A DNA stretch of 7,038 nt from Candidatus Merdimorpha stercoravium (GTDB lineage Bacteria; Bacteroidota; Bacteroidia; Flavobacteriales; UBA1820): NCBI GenBank assembly GCA_018715295.1, contig DVLY01000021.1, positions 1 to 7,038 on the forward strand, written 5' to 3'. The notes beneath the pieces are model-generated. The model saw nothing but the letters and a program-made list of their open reading frames with translations, did no database searches and was not told where the DNA came from. A program made the position numbers and the translations under genes. Of this stretch, positions 1 through 5,928 are shown piece by piece. Positions within the stretch are counted from its first letter, which is position 1, and every line of letters begins with the position of its first letter.

Positions 1-63
1 TTCTGTGTATCCTTTGAAGAAGGAGTTTTCGTAACTGTTTCCTCCGCACAAGCGAGGGCATAA
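1..63. other. Unassigned fragment at window edge
   Basis: Nothing here can be firmly assigned. On the plus strand one frame is open from the window edge to a TAA at 61-63 (tail VTVSSAQARA), and a second frame ends at a TAA around 32-34 after SVYPLKKEFS; either could be the C-terminus of a gene lying mostly outside the window. The minus strand is also open but has no start and lies downstream of the tRNA terminator. Too little sequence is present to choose. Confidence 0.2.
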
Positions 64-90
64 AAAAACCGCTTCCCCAAAGGGAAGCGG
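62..90 (-). terminator. Intrinsic terminator of the tRNA-Met gene
   Basis: Read on the minus strand, a 9-bp GC-rich stem (CCGCTTCCC pairing with GGGAAGCGG) closes a four-base TTTG loop and is followed at once by seven T residues. It lies 13 nt beyond the 3' end of the tRNA, the expected place for a Rho-independent terminator. On the plus strand there is no T-run after the stem, so it looks one-directional. Confidence 0.9.
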
Positions 91-103
91 ACGATTTACT
101 TTG

Positions 104-176
<73 letters not shown>

Positions 177-188
177 ATGTTGACGGTG

Positions 189-220
189 CAAATATACGGC
201 AAAATATCGGCCGATGCAAG
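189..220 (-). promoter_or_regulatory. Bacteroidota-type promoter of tRNA-fMet
   Basis: On the minus strand a -7 box TATATTTG (196 down to 189), a full match to TAnnTTTG, is preceded 20 nt upstream by CTTG (220-217) at the -33 position. Transcription would begin a few bases before the tRNA 5' end at 176, leaving a very short leader. The spacer contains the palindrome ATCGGCCGAT (206-215). Confidence 0.8.
206..215. promoter_or_regulatory. Palindrome in tRNA promoter spacer
   Basis: ATCGGCCGAT is a perfect 10-bp palindrome between the -33 and -7 boxes of the tRNA promoter. It could be an operator half of the divergent region or a chance palindrome; no known operator is recognised. Confidence 0.2.
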
Positions 221-256
221 TTTTTTTCTCCCCCGGGGGAATTTTTCGTACATTTG
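221..256 (+). promoter_or_regulatory. Predicted promoter of the biotin operon leader
   Basis: TACATTTG at 249-256 is a perfect TAnnTTTG -7 box. About 20 nt upstream lies a run of seven T (221-227), only a weak stand-in for the TTTG -33 box. The start of transcription would be near 262, about 28 nt before the ATG at 291. It is divergent from the tRNA promoter. It is the only good plus-strand -7 box I see between the tRNA and bioB, so it is the best candidate for driving the operon. Confidence 0.6.
229..240. promoter_or_regulatory. Palindrome in operon promoter spacer
   Basis: TCCCCCGGGGGA is a perfect 12-bp palindrome lying inside the -33/-7 spacer of the predicted biotin operon promoter, where a bound repressor would block RNA polymerase. 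It does not match a biotin repressor operator I can recall, so the role is inference. Confidence 0.3.
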
Positions 257-265
257 CTCCGCTTT

Positions 266-280
266 GCCGCCCCGGGCGGC
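266..280 (+). promoter_or_regulatory. GC hairpin at predicted transcript 5' end
   Basis: GCCGCCCCGGGCGGC is a perfect inverted repeat (7-bp arms around one base), starting about 4 nt after the predicted transcription start. In RNA it would give a stable 5'-terminal hairpin, which may protect the mRNA end; in DNA it could be an operator. Confidence 0.3.
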
Positions 281-290
281 ACGGTATCCG

Positions 291-698
291 ATGAGAAAAA
301 AACGCATTAGAACCACCTCTCCCGTTGTGTATTTTCGCCGTTGGGCGCGCCACCGCTATGCCGCTTTCGCATCGCTGGGCCGTCAGGTGAAGATCGCCCG
401 CCTGCGCACCGACATGTGCCAGGGAGAAGAGCAGAAAGGTGGCCGTACGTTTTTCTCCTTCGGGGACATTTTTACCTCCTGCGACCGGATCGGGCAGGGA
501 GAAATCCCCTCGCCACCCGACCTGCAGCAAGCGGAGAAGATCTTTTTGACACAAGTTTTAGCAGTAACTCCTCGGACCGATTGCCCGCAAGGCGCAAACC
601 GACCCCGAGCCACGTATATGCCCGGGAAGGAGTTTGTTCCATCGACGGAACAAACTCCTTCCCGGGCTTGTTTTTTAACCGATCTGTTATGGACATAG
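291..698 (+). CDS. Small ORF with TonB-receptor-like N-terminal leader
   Basis: This frame encodes up to 135 residues from the ATG at 291. Residues 1-45 contain RRWARHRYAAFASLG followed by RQVKIARL, a pattern I recall from the N-terminal leader of Bacteroidota TonB-dependent outer-membrane receptors, where it precedes a hydrophobic signal segment. Here the hydrophobic stretch is missing: the sequence continues RTDMCQGEEQ and becomes low in recognisable features. No plug or barrel motif follows. The frame runs through the hairpin at 620-667 and stops at a TAG that overlaps the bioB start by 10 nt. It may be a short conserved protein, a regulatory leader peptide, or the remnant of a receptor gene. 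Placement 28 nt after a predicted transcription start supports the start codon. The true 3' end is uncertain, because other frames here are also open owing to high GC. Confidence 0.45.
   Translation: MRKKRIRTTSPVVYFRRWARHRYAAFASLGRQVKIARLRTDMCQGEEQKGGRTFFSFGDIFTSCDRIGQGEIPSPPDLQQAEKIFLTQVLAVTPRTDCPQGANRPRATYMPGKEFVPSTEQTPSRACFLTDLLWT
571..609 (+). other. Possible structured RNA element in the bioB leader
   Basis: CTCGG (571-575) can pair with CCGAG (605-609), enclosing a smaller hairpin formed by TTGC (581-584) and GCAA (594-597). It sits just before the terminator-like hairpin, the usual position of a sensing element. It matches no riboswitch family I know, and the pairing could be chance. 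Confidence 0.2.
620..676 (+). terminator. Strong terminator-like hairpin just before bioB
   Basis: A perfect 21-bp inverted repeat (arms 620-640 and 647-667, six-base loop ATCGAC) is followed by TTGTTTTTT (668-676). The T-run is only on the plus-strand side, so it should stop transcription heading toward bioB. The bioB ATG begins at 689, only 12 nt later, with no -7 box in between. It is therefore either a conditional terminator (attenuator) for the biotin operon or the end of the upstream small ORF transcript with an unseen bioB promoter. The hairpin would also lie close enough to the bioB start to hinder ribosome binding. Confidence 0.8.
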
Positions 699-1663
699 AA
701 TCCCTGAAACAACGCGTGCTTTCCGGCGGAGAGATCGACCGGGAAGAAGCCTTGGCACTGTACCGCCAGGCGGACCTGGATGCCTTGTGCGCCGCCGCGG
801 ACGCCATTCGCCGTCATTTTACCGGCAACCGCCTGGACACCTGTTCCATCATCAATGCCCGCTCCGGCATCTGTTCCGAGGACTGCGCCTGGTGCGCACA
901 ATCGGTCTCGTACACTACCGGAGTGGCGCAGTACGACATCATCGACGAGCAGGACGCGCTTCAGGCCGCCTTGGGCAACGAACGCTATGGTGTGCACCGT
1001 TTCTCGATGGTAACCGCCTCGCGGGCCTTTCCCCGCTCGCGGGTGGAGAAAGCCTGCGAGATCTACCGGAAGATACACAGCCAGGGCAGCGGCCGCTTGA
1101 GCCTTTGCGCCTCGATGGGGCTCTTGGACCTCCCCCGGATGAAGATGCTGCGCCAGGCCGGGGTAACGCATTACCACATCAACCTGGAGACCTCCCGTCG
1201 TTTTTTCCCTTCCCTGGTGAAAAAGCACACCTACGATGACAAGCTGCGCACCATGCACTATGCCCGCCAGGCGGGTCTGAAGATCTGCTCGGGCGGCATC
1301 ATCGGGATGGGGGAGACGGTGGAGGATCGCATCGACCTCGCGTTGGAATTGCGCAAGCAAGGCGTAAAATCCATCCCGCTGAACATCCTGAGTCCCATCA
1401 AGGGCACCCCGCTCGAAAACGCTGCCCCCCTGTCCGGGGAGGATGTCCTGCGAACCATTGCCGTGTGGCGTTTCATCCACCCCGAGGCCTTCATGCGGTT
1501 TGCCGGAGGACGTTTGCGGGTGGCCGACATCGTCCGGAGGGCGTTTTCCTCGGGGATGAACGCGCTGATGGTCGGCGACATGCTCACCACGGCCGGTCCG
1601 AAGATAGAAGGCGACCTGCAGATGATCCGCGAAATGGGTTTTGAACCGAACCGGGAAGAATAA
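689..1663 (+). CDS. bioB: Biotin synthase BioB
   Basis: Radical-SAM enzyme (324 residues, normal length) that inserts sulfur between C6 and C9 of dethiobiotin, the last step of biotin synthesis in the cytoplasm. The radical-SAM cluster motif CSEDCAWC gives Cys62, Cys66 and Cys69. Other family motifs are YHINLETS (162-169), KICSGGIIGMGET (198-210), RFAGGR (270-275) and GDMLTT (296-301). Of the auxiliary-cluster ligands known in E. coli (Cys97, Cys128, Cys188, Arg260), I align Cys140, Cys200 and Arg270, but the first position is Ser106 (RFSMVTAS against RFCMGAAW). An extra Cys52 lies ten residues before the radical-SAM motif. This suggests an auxiliary cluster unlike the E. coli [2Fe-2S]. The ATG at 689 is chosen because MDIESLKQRVLSGG is a typical family N-terminus; the frame is open upstream without BioB similarity. 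First enzyme gene of the operon, 11 nt before bioA. Confidence 0.96.
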   Translation: MDIESLKQRVLSGGEIDREEALALYRQADLDALCAAADAIRRHFTGNRLDTCSIINARSGICSEDCAWCAQSVSYTTGVAQYDIIDEQDALQAALGNERYGVHRFSMVTASRAFPRSRVEKACEIYRKIHSQGSGRLSLCASMGLLDLPRMKMLRQAGVTHYHINLETSRRFFPSLVKKHTYDDKLRTMHYARQAGLKICSGGIIGMGETVEDRIDLALELRKQGVKSIPLNILSPIKGTPLENAAPLSGEDVLRTIAVWRFIHPEAFMRFAGGRLRVADIVRRAFSSGMNALMVGDMLTTAGPKIEGDLQMIREMGFEPNREE

Positions 1664-1674
1664 ATGAAATCGCT

Positions 1675-2955
1675 ATGGTAGATTACGACAAAATAGACCT
1701 GAAAACAGACCGGGAACACCTCTGGCATCCTTACACCTCGACCATCGACCCCTTGCCGGTGTATCCGGTAGACCGCTGCAAAGGCGTGTACATTTATCTG
1801 AAGACCGGCCAGCGGCTCATCGACGGAATGAGTTCCTGGTGGGCGGTGATCCACGGCTATCATCACCCCCGACTCGACCGTGCCGCCCGGGCGCAACTCT
1901 CCCACGCCTCGCACGTAATGTTCGGCGGGCTGACCCATGCCCCGGCCGTCGGTCTGGCCGAGCGTTTGCTCACGGTGTTGCCCCAAGGCCTGGACAAGAT
2001 CTTTTATTCCGATTCGGGTTCGGTCGCGGTGGAAGTAGCCATGAAGATGGCACTCCAGTACCAAAGCTCCCGCGGGAAATCGGCCAAGACCACCTTTATG
2101 ACCATCCGCAACGGGTATCACGGCGACACCTGGCATGCCATGTCGGTCTGCGACCCGGTAACCGGGATGCACGGGATCTTCCACGGCCGCCTGGCCGTCC
2201 AACACTTCGTGGATACCTTTCCCGGAGGGTTTTCCGAGCCGGTGGACCTCTCGGTGGTCGAAGCGCTGGAAAGGGAAGTGAAGGCAAAAGCCGACACCCT
2301 GGCGGCCTTTATCCTCGAACCGGTCGTTCAGGGAGCCGGAGGAATGCGCTTTTACAACCCGCAGTACCTCGTACACCTGGCCCGTATCTGCCGCAAGTAC
2401 GACGTGCTGCTCATCTTCGACGAGATCGCTACCGGCTTCGGACGCACCGGATGCTGGTGGGCCGGGCAGCACGCCGGGGTGGTGCCGGACATCATGTGCA
2501 TCGGCAAGGCGATCACGGGTGGTTACATGTCCTTTGCCGCGACCATCGCCACGAAGGAAGTGGCCGATACGGTATGCGCAGGGGAGGCCGGTTGTTTCAT
2601 GCACGGCCCGACCTTCATGGGCAACCCGATGGCCTGCGCCATTGCCTGCGAGAGCTTCGACCTGCTTCGGGAAAAAGGGTTTTCCCGGATCGCTCAACTG
2701 GAGAGCATCATGCGGCGGGAGTTGGCTCCCGCCGCCGAGCTGCCCACCGTGCGGGAAGTGCGCGTGTTGGGAGCCATCGGGGTGGTCGAAATGGCGCAGC
2801 CGGTCGATATGGCCACCCTGCAGCGAAAGTTTGTCGAAAACGGTATCTGGGTGCGCCCCTTCGGACGCCTGGTGTATATCATGCCGCCGTATGTGATCAC
2901 CGATGCGCAGTTGCAACGCCTGTGCCGGGCAATGATCCGGTGCATCGCCGAGTAA
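1675..2955 (+). CDS. bioA: Adenosylmethionine-8-amino-7-oxononanoate aminotransferase BioA
   Basis: PLP-dependent class III aminotransferase, 426 residues, the usual length. It converts 8-amino-7-oxononanoate (KAPA) to 7,8-diaminononanoate (DAPA) using S-adenosylmethionine as amino donor. Motifs in order: WHPYTS (17-22), DGMSSWWAVIHGY (50-62), YSDSGSVAVEVA (111-122), NGYHGDTWHAMS (147-157), LEPVVQGAGGM (214-224), FDEIATGFGRTG (248-259, PLP-ring Asp249), IGKAITGG (276-283, Schiff-base Lys278), HGPTFMGNPMACA (310-322), and RPFGRLVYIMPPY (394-406). The Trp pair at 55-56, Tyr148 and Arg394 align with substrate-site residues of the E. coli enzyme. No BioD domain is fused to it. Start ATG at 1675 gives an ordinary N-terminus; the ATG at 1664 is in another frame and hits a stop after five codons. 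Confidence 0.97.
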   Translation: MVDYDKIDLKTDREHLWHPYTSTIDPLPVYPVDRCKGVYIYLKTGQRLIDGMSSWWAVIHGYHHPRLDRAARAQLSHASHVMFGGLTHAPAVGLAERLLTVLPQGLDKIFYSDSGSVAVEVAMKMALQYQSSRGKSAKTTFMTIRNGYHGDTWHAMSVCDPVTGMHGIFHGRLAVQHFVDTFPGGFSEPVDLSVVEALEREVKAKADTLAAFILEPVVQGAGGMRFYNPQYLVHLARICRKYDVLLIFDEIATGFGRTGCWWAGQHAGVVPDIMCIGKAITGGYMSFAATIATKEVADTVCAGEAGCFMHGPTFMGNPMACAIACESFDLLREKGFSRIAQLESIMRRELAPAAELPTVREVRVLGAIGVVEMAQPVDMATLQRKFVENGIWVRPFGRLVYIMPPYVITDAQLQRLCRAMIRCIAE

Positions 2956-2984
2956 CGGGGACGGAAAAGGAAAAACGAAACGTT

Positions 2985-4160
2985 ATGCCACAGCAGGAAA
3001 ACAGCAGGGCGTTTTACCGGGACCTCGAACAGCGCTTGGAGCAGCTGCGCCGGCAGGGGCAGTGGAGGGAACTCCGCCGTTCGGACTACGGACTGCCGGA
3101 GATGACCTTCGAGGGAACGCGCTATCTGAACCTCTCGTCCAACGATTATCTGGGTCTGGCCAACGATGCCGCGTTCAGGGGGGAATTCCTCTCCCGGGTG
3201 CAGGACACCCGTCTGGGGGCGACCGGATCGCGGCTGATGACGGGCAATACGCTTCCGTATGCCGATTTCGAACAGCAGTTGGAGCGCGCCTACGGGCTCC
3301 CCGCGCTGGTTTTCGGTTCGGGCTACCATGCCAATACGGGCGTTCTTCCCGCGCTGGTCTCCTCGGGCGATCTGGTGCTGGCCGACCGTCTGGTGCACGC
3401 CAGCATTCTCGACGGGGTGTTGGCCTCCAAAGCCGACTTCCAGCGTTACCGCCACAACGACTACGAGCATCTGGAAACCCTGCTTGCGCGCAACCGTTCG
3501 CGGTACCGCTACGTGTGGATCGTCTCGGAAACCATCTTTTCGATGGACGGCGACCGGGCCGACCTGGCGCGTCTGGTCGATCTCAAAAACCGTTACGAAG
3601 CCCTCCTGTACCTCGACGAGGCGCACAGCATCGGGACCGACGGCGAGGACGGCTTGGGAATGTGCCGTCAGGCAGGCGTACTGGAGCAGGTCGATGTGGC
3701 GGTCTTTCCGATGGGCAAGGCAATGGCTTCGCACGGGGCATTCGTGCTGGCCAAGAGGCCCCTGCGGGACTATCTGGTCAATACCTCGCGGCCGATGATC
3801 TTTTCTACGGCGCTCCCGCCGGTCTGCGTGGCCTGGAGTGCCTTTGTCTTCTCGCGGATGCAGTCGATGGCATCGGAGCGCGAGCGTTTGCAGCACAACT
3901 CCGCGCAACTGCGCGAAGGGCTCCGGGAAATGGGCTACCGGGTGTTGGGGCAGAGCCACATCCTGCCGGTGGTCTTCGGGGACAATGAGGCGGTTTTGCA
4001 GGCCTCCGCGCAGCTGCGCGCACAGGGGATATGGGCCACCGCGATCCGTTACCCGACCGTTCCCCGGGGCGAAGCGAGGATCCGCCTGTCGGTCAGCTCC
4101 GCATTTTCTTCCGATCAGATACAGCGCATCTTGCAAGCATTCGATACATGTAAAAGATGA
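2985..4160 (+). CDS. bioF: 8-amino-7-oxononanoate synthase BioF
   Basis: PLP-dependent alpha-oxoamine synthase, 391 residues. It condenses pimeloyl-ACP (or pimeloyl-CoA) with L-alanine, releasing CO2, to give KAPA. Motifs: NLSSNDYLGLAND (49-61), GATGSRLMTGN (78-88), FGSGYHANTGV (110-120), DRLVHASILDG (134-144, with His138 stacking on PLP), SETIFSMDGD (181-190), LDEAHSIG (210-217, Asp211 and His214), MGKA (243-246, Schiff-base Lys245), IFSTALPP (272-279) and YPTVPRGEARIRLS (356-369). After the lysine the sequence reads AMASHGAF instead of the glycine-rich stretch of E. coli BioF; I take this as lineage variation. It starts 29 nt after bioA in an A-rich gap without a clear Shine-Dalgarno, and its stop overlaps the bioG start as ATGA, suggesting translational coupling. 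Confidence 0.96.
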   Translation: MPQQENSRAFYRDLEQRLEQLRRQGQWRELRRSDYGLPEMTFEGTRYLNLSSNDYLGLANDAAFRGEFLSRVQDTRLGATGSRLMTGNTLPYADFEQQLERAYGLPALVFGSGYHANTGVLPALVSSGDLVLADRLVHASILDGVLASKADFQRYRHNDYEHLETLLARNRSRYRYVWIVSETIFSMDGDRADLARLVDLKNRYEALLYLDEAHSIGTDGEDGLGMCRQAGVLEQVDVAVFPMGKAMASHGAFVLAKRPLRDYLVNTSRPMIFSTALPPVCVAWSAFVFSRMQSMASERERLQHNSAQLREGLREMGYRVLGQSHILPVVFGDNEAVLQASAQLRAQGIWATAIRYPTVPRGEARIRLSVSSAFSSDQIQRILQAFDTCKR

Positions 4161-4840
4161 AACATCAGTGGATCTGTAAACATACGGAGGGAGCCCGCCG
4201 GGTTCTTCTCTTTTTCAACGGCTGGGGGCAGGACAGCCGGGCTGTAGCCCGGCTGTCCTGCCCCCGGGATACCGACGTGGTGATGTTCTATGCCTACCAC
4301 AGCGAAGGCGATTTCGACTTTTCTTCCCTGGCGGGATACCCGCAGCGCGAAGTAGCTGCCTGGTCGATGGGGGTGTGGTACGCCTCTCGCCTGAAGGCTT
4401 TGCAGGACGTGCAACCCACCCGGACGGTAGCCCTGTGCGGCACGCCGTGGCCGATAGACGACCGCTACGGAATCCCTTGTGCGGTGTTCGACGCTACGCT
4501 CGCGGGACTCTCGCCGCGTTCGGTGGAGAAGTTTGTCGTGCGGATGGAAGGAGGCGTTGCGGCCTACCGGCAGAGCCCCCTTTCGCAGCCGGGAAGCCGC
4601 AGCTTCGAAGATGTGCGCAGCGAACTGGAATGGTGGCATCGGGAGTGTTTCTCGCAAGGGGAGGCGCCCCTCGTTCTGGACTGGCAAAAGGCTCTGGTAG
4701 GGCTTTCGGATGCCATTTTCCCGCCGGAGAACCAGCTCCGCGCCTGGCAGCGCGCAGGCGTGCAACCCTGCAGCCAGGCGCAACTGCCGCACGATCCTTT
4801 CCCTTCGTTCGGGTCGTGGGATCAGGTGTTCGACTTCTGA
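4157..4840 (+). CDS. bioG: Pimeloyl-ACP methyl ester esterase BioG (DUF452)
   Basis: Alpha/beta-hydrolase of the BioG family, 227 residues. It cleaves the methyl ester from pimeloyl-ACP methyl ester, ending the BioC-dependent disguise and freeing pimeloyl-ACP for BioF; it replaces E. coli BioH. Visible features: LLFFNGWGQD (17-26, the oxyanion-side loop), the nucleophile elbow AAWSMGVW (67-74, Ser70), LSDAIFPPENQL (183-194, proposed acid Asp185) and LPHDPF (210-215, proposed catalytic His212). The ATG at 4157 overlaps the bioF stop by 4 nt. Oddity: codons 23-37 contain a perfect 20-bp inverted repeat (4224-4265), encoding QDSRAVARLSCPRD in a loop of normal length but unusual composition. The triad assignment is by motif recall, not alignment. 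Confidence 0.9.
   Translation: MKHQWICKHTEGARRVLLFFNGWGQDSRAVARLSCPRDTDVVMFYAYHSEGDFDFSSLAGYPQREVAAWSMGVWYASRLKALQDVQPTRTVALCGTPWPIDDRYGIPCAVFDATLAGLSPRSVEKFVVRMEGGVAAYRQSPLSQPGSRSFEDVRSELEWWHRECFSQGEAPLVLDWQKALVGLSDAIFPPENQLRAWQRAGVQPCSQAQLPHDPFPSFGSWDQVFDF
4224..4265. repeat. Perfect 20-bp inverted repeat inside bioG
   Basis: Arms 4224-4243 and 4246-4265 are exact reverse complements separated by the two bases GT. In RNA the stem could be extended by one U-G wobble pair, and the last pair probably opens to leave a UGUA loop. It is in frame and keeps bioG intact. No T-run follows, so it is not a typical terminator. The hairpin lies 67 nt after the bioG start codon. Confidence 0.95.
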
Positions 4841-4870
4841 CCCGTCCGGGAACGGGAGAAAACGGAGGGC

Positions 4871-4903
4871 AAGAGAGAAAAAGGAAAAAAGAAGGGAGAA
4901 AAA
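4871..4903 (+). promoter_or_regulatory. Purine-only tract before bioC
   Basis: All 33 bases are A or G, in the 76-nt gap between bioG and bioC. Bacteroidota often initiate without a Shine-Dalgarno and favour unstructured A-rich leaders, so this tract may promote bioC translation. The AGGGAG at 4893-4898 is too far (about 18 nt) from the GTG to act as a standard ribosome site. Confidence 0.35.
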
Positions 4904-4916
4904 CGGATTTGAACGC

Positions 4917-5717
4917 GTGAAAAACGAAACGATACCCGAAACGAAACCAACGGAGCCCACCCAACGCATCCACCGTGCCTTTTCCCGTGCGGCCGATCGC
5001 TACGAAGGGGCAGGACAGATGCAGGACTATGCCGCCGGGTGCTTGGCCGAACTGTTCCGAAGGTCTTTGGGAGGGGAAAAGCCCCGCCGCGTGCTGGAGA
5101 TCGGTGCCGGCTCGGGTTTTCTGACCCGCAGGCTGCGCCCGGAAGTGCTTCCCGGCGGGGTTTACACGGCCAACGACCTGACGGAGAGTTTTGCCCATCG
5201 GTATCGCTCCTGGGGGTGCGTTCCCCTGGTGGGCGATGTGCTGCAGGTGGCGTTGCCCCAGGGACAGGACGCGGTGGTTTCCTCGAGTTGTTTTCAGTGG
5301 ATAGCCGACCTCTCGGGGCTGTTCCGCCGCTTGGCCGCTTGCCTGGCCGAGGGGGGAGCGCTGTGCTTTTCGACTTTCGGGCCGGAGCATTTCTTGCAGG
5401 TCAAGTCCCTCACGGGGGTCGGTCTGGAGTATCCTTCGCCCGAGCGGATCGCCGGGGAGTTGCTCGGTGCGGGGTTTGAAGTAGGGGAATCCCTCCGGGA
5501 AAAGGACCTGCTCCGTTTCGATACGGCCTGGGAGATGCTCCGGTATTTCTCCGCGACGGGGGTCAATGGCATCGCCCGTCCCGCAGAAGGGCTTTGGACG
5601 CCGGGGCGCTTGCAGGACTTCGAGCGGCGTTACCGGCAGCGGTACACCGCTTCGCCGGGCGAGCCGCTGCCCTTGACGGTGGATTACCTCTGGTTTTCGG
5701 CCCGCAAAAGGCGTTGA
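4917..5717 (+). CDS. bioC: Malonyl-ACP O-methyltransferase BioC
   Basis: SAM-dependent methyltransferase, 266 residues, which methylates the free carboxyl of malonyl-ACP (or malonyl-CoA) so that fatty acid synthesis can extend it to pimeloyl-ACP methyl ester. Features: RIHRAFSRAADRYEGAGQMQ (17-36), the BioC N-terminal signature; SAM motif I VLEIGAGSGFLT (59-70); acidic loop TANDLTESF (84-92); GDVLQVALP (106-114); DAVVSSSCFQWIADL (118-132); GGALCFSTFGPEHFLQV (146-162). The start is the GTG at 4917: no other start lies between a bioG-internal region and this codon in frame, and the next ATG (residue 35) would remove the signature. Last gene of the biotin cluster; bioD does not follow. Confidence 0.93.
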   Translation: MKNETIPETKPTEPTQRIHRAFSRAADRYEGAGQMQDYAAGCLAELFRRSLGGEKPRRVLEIGAGSGFLTRRLRPEVLPGGVYTANDLTESFAHRYRSWGCVPLVGDVLQVALPQGQDAVVSSSCFQWIADLSGLFRRLAACLAEGGALCFSTFGPEHFLQVKSLTGVGLEYPSPERIAGELLGAGFEVGESLREKDLLRFDTAWEMLRYFSATGVNGIARPAEGLWTPGRLQDFERRYRQRYTASPGEPLPLTVDYLWFSARKRR

Positions 5718-5758
5718 AATCAGGGCTGAAGGAAAAAGAAGGAGCGCTCGGCTTTCGC

Positions 5759-5766
5759 TATTTTTG
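5759..5766 (+). promoter_or_regulatory. -7 box in repeat unit 1
   Basis: TATTTTTG matches TAnnTTTG exactly; no good TTTG -33 box precedes it. It could start a transcript with a long leader for the SprT gene. Confidence 0.4.
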
Positions 5767-5797
5767 AATAAAACAGGATGCGCCTCGGCAAAGCCTC

Positions 5798-5819
5798 GGG
5801 GAAAAACTTCGTTTTCCCC
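5798..5819 (+). other. Hairpin in repeat unit 1
   Basis: GGGGAAAA (5798-5805) pairs with TTTTCCCC (5812-5819) around ACTTCG. The T-run is within the stem rather than after it, so it is a weak terminator at best. It might end bioC transcripts. Confidence 0.5.
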
Positions 5820-5842
5820 TTCCCGCTGCGCTCGGCTTTCCC

Positions 5843-5850
5843 TATCTTTT
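5843..5850 (+). promoter_or_regulatory. Degenerate -7 box in repeat unit 2
   Basis: TATCTTTT differs from TAnnTTTG only in the last base. It is at the same position in the unit as the boxes of units 1 and 3 and is probably weaker. Confidence 0.25.
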
Positions 5851-5882
5851 CATAAGACAGGATGCGGCTCGGCCAATCCCTC

Positions 5883-5904
5883 GGGGAAAAACTCCGTTTT
5901 CCCC
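5883..5904 (+). other. Hairpin in repeat unit 2
   Basis: GGGGAAAA (5883-5890) pairs with TTTTCCCC (5897-5904) around ACTCCG. Compared with unit 1 the stem is unchanged and one loop base differs, which hints that the stem is kept. Confidence 0.5.
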
Positions 5905-5928
5905 CTCGGCTTTGCGCTCGCCTTTCAC

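Noticed and set aside
341..688. N-terminal extension of BioB from an ATG at 341
   Set aside because: The extension includes the hairpin and has no BioB similarity; the family N-terminus begins at 689.
257..688. TPP, cobalamin or other known riboswitch, or RNase P/6S RNA in the bioB leader
   Set aside because: None of the conserved core sequences of those RNAs is present; the hairpin at 620-667 alone is not diagnostic.
383..1480. Long minus-strand open frame (365 codons) opposite bioB, with similar frames opposite bioA and bioF
   Set aside because: These are shadows caused by high GC and codon bias. They lack domain motifs and oppose clear conserved enzymes.
4224..4265. Intragenic intrinsic terminator in bioG
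   Set aside because: The inverted repeat is not followed by a T-run on either strand.
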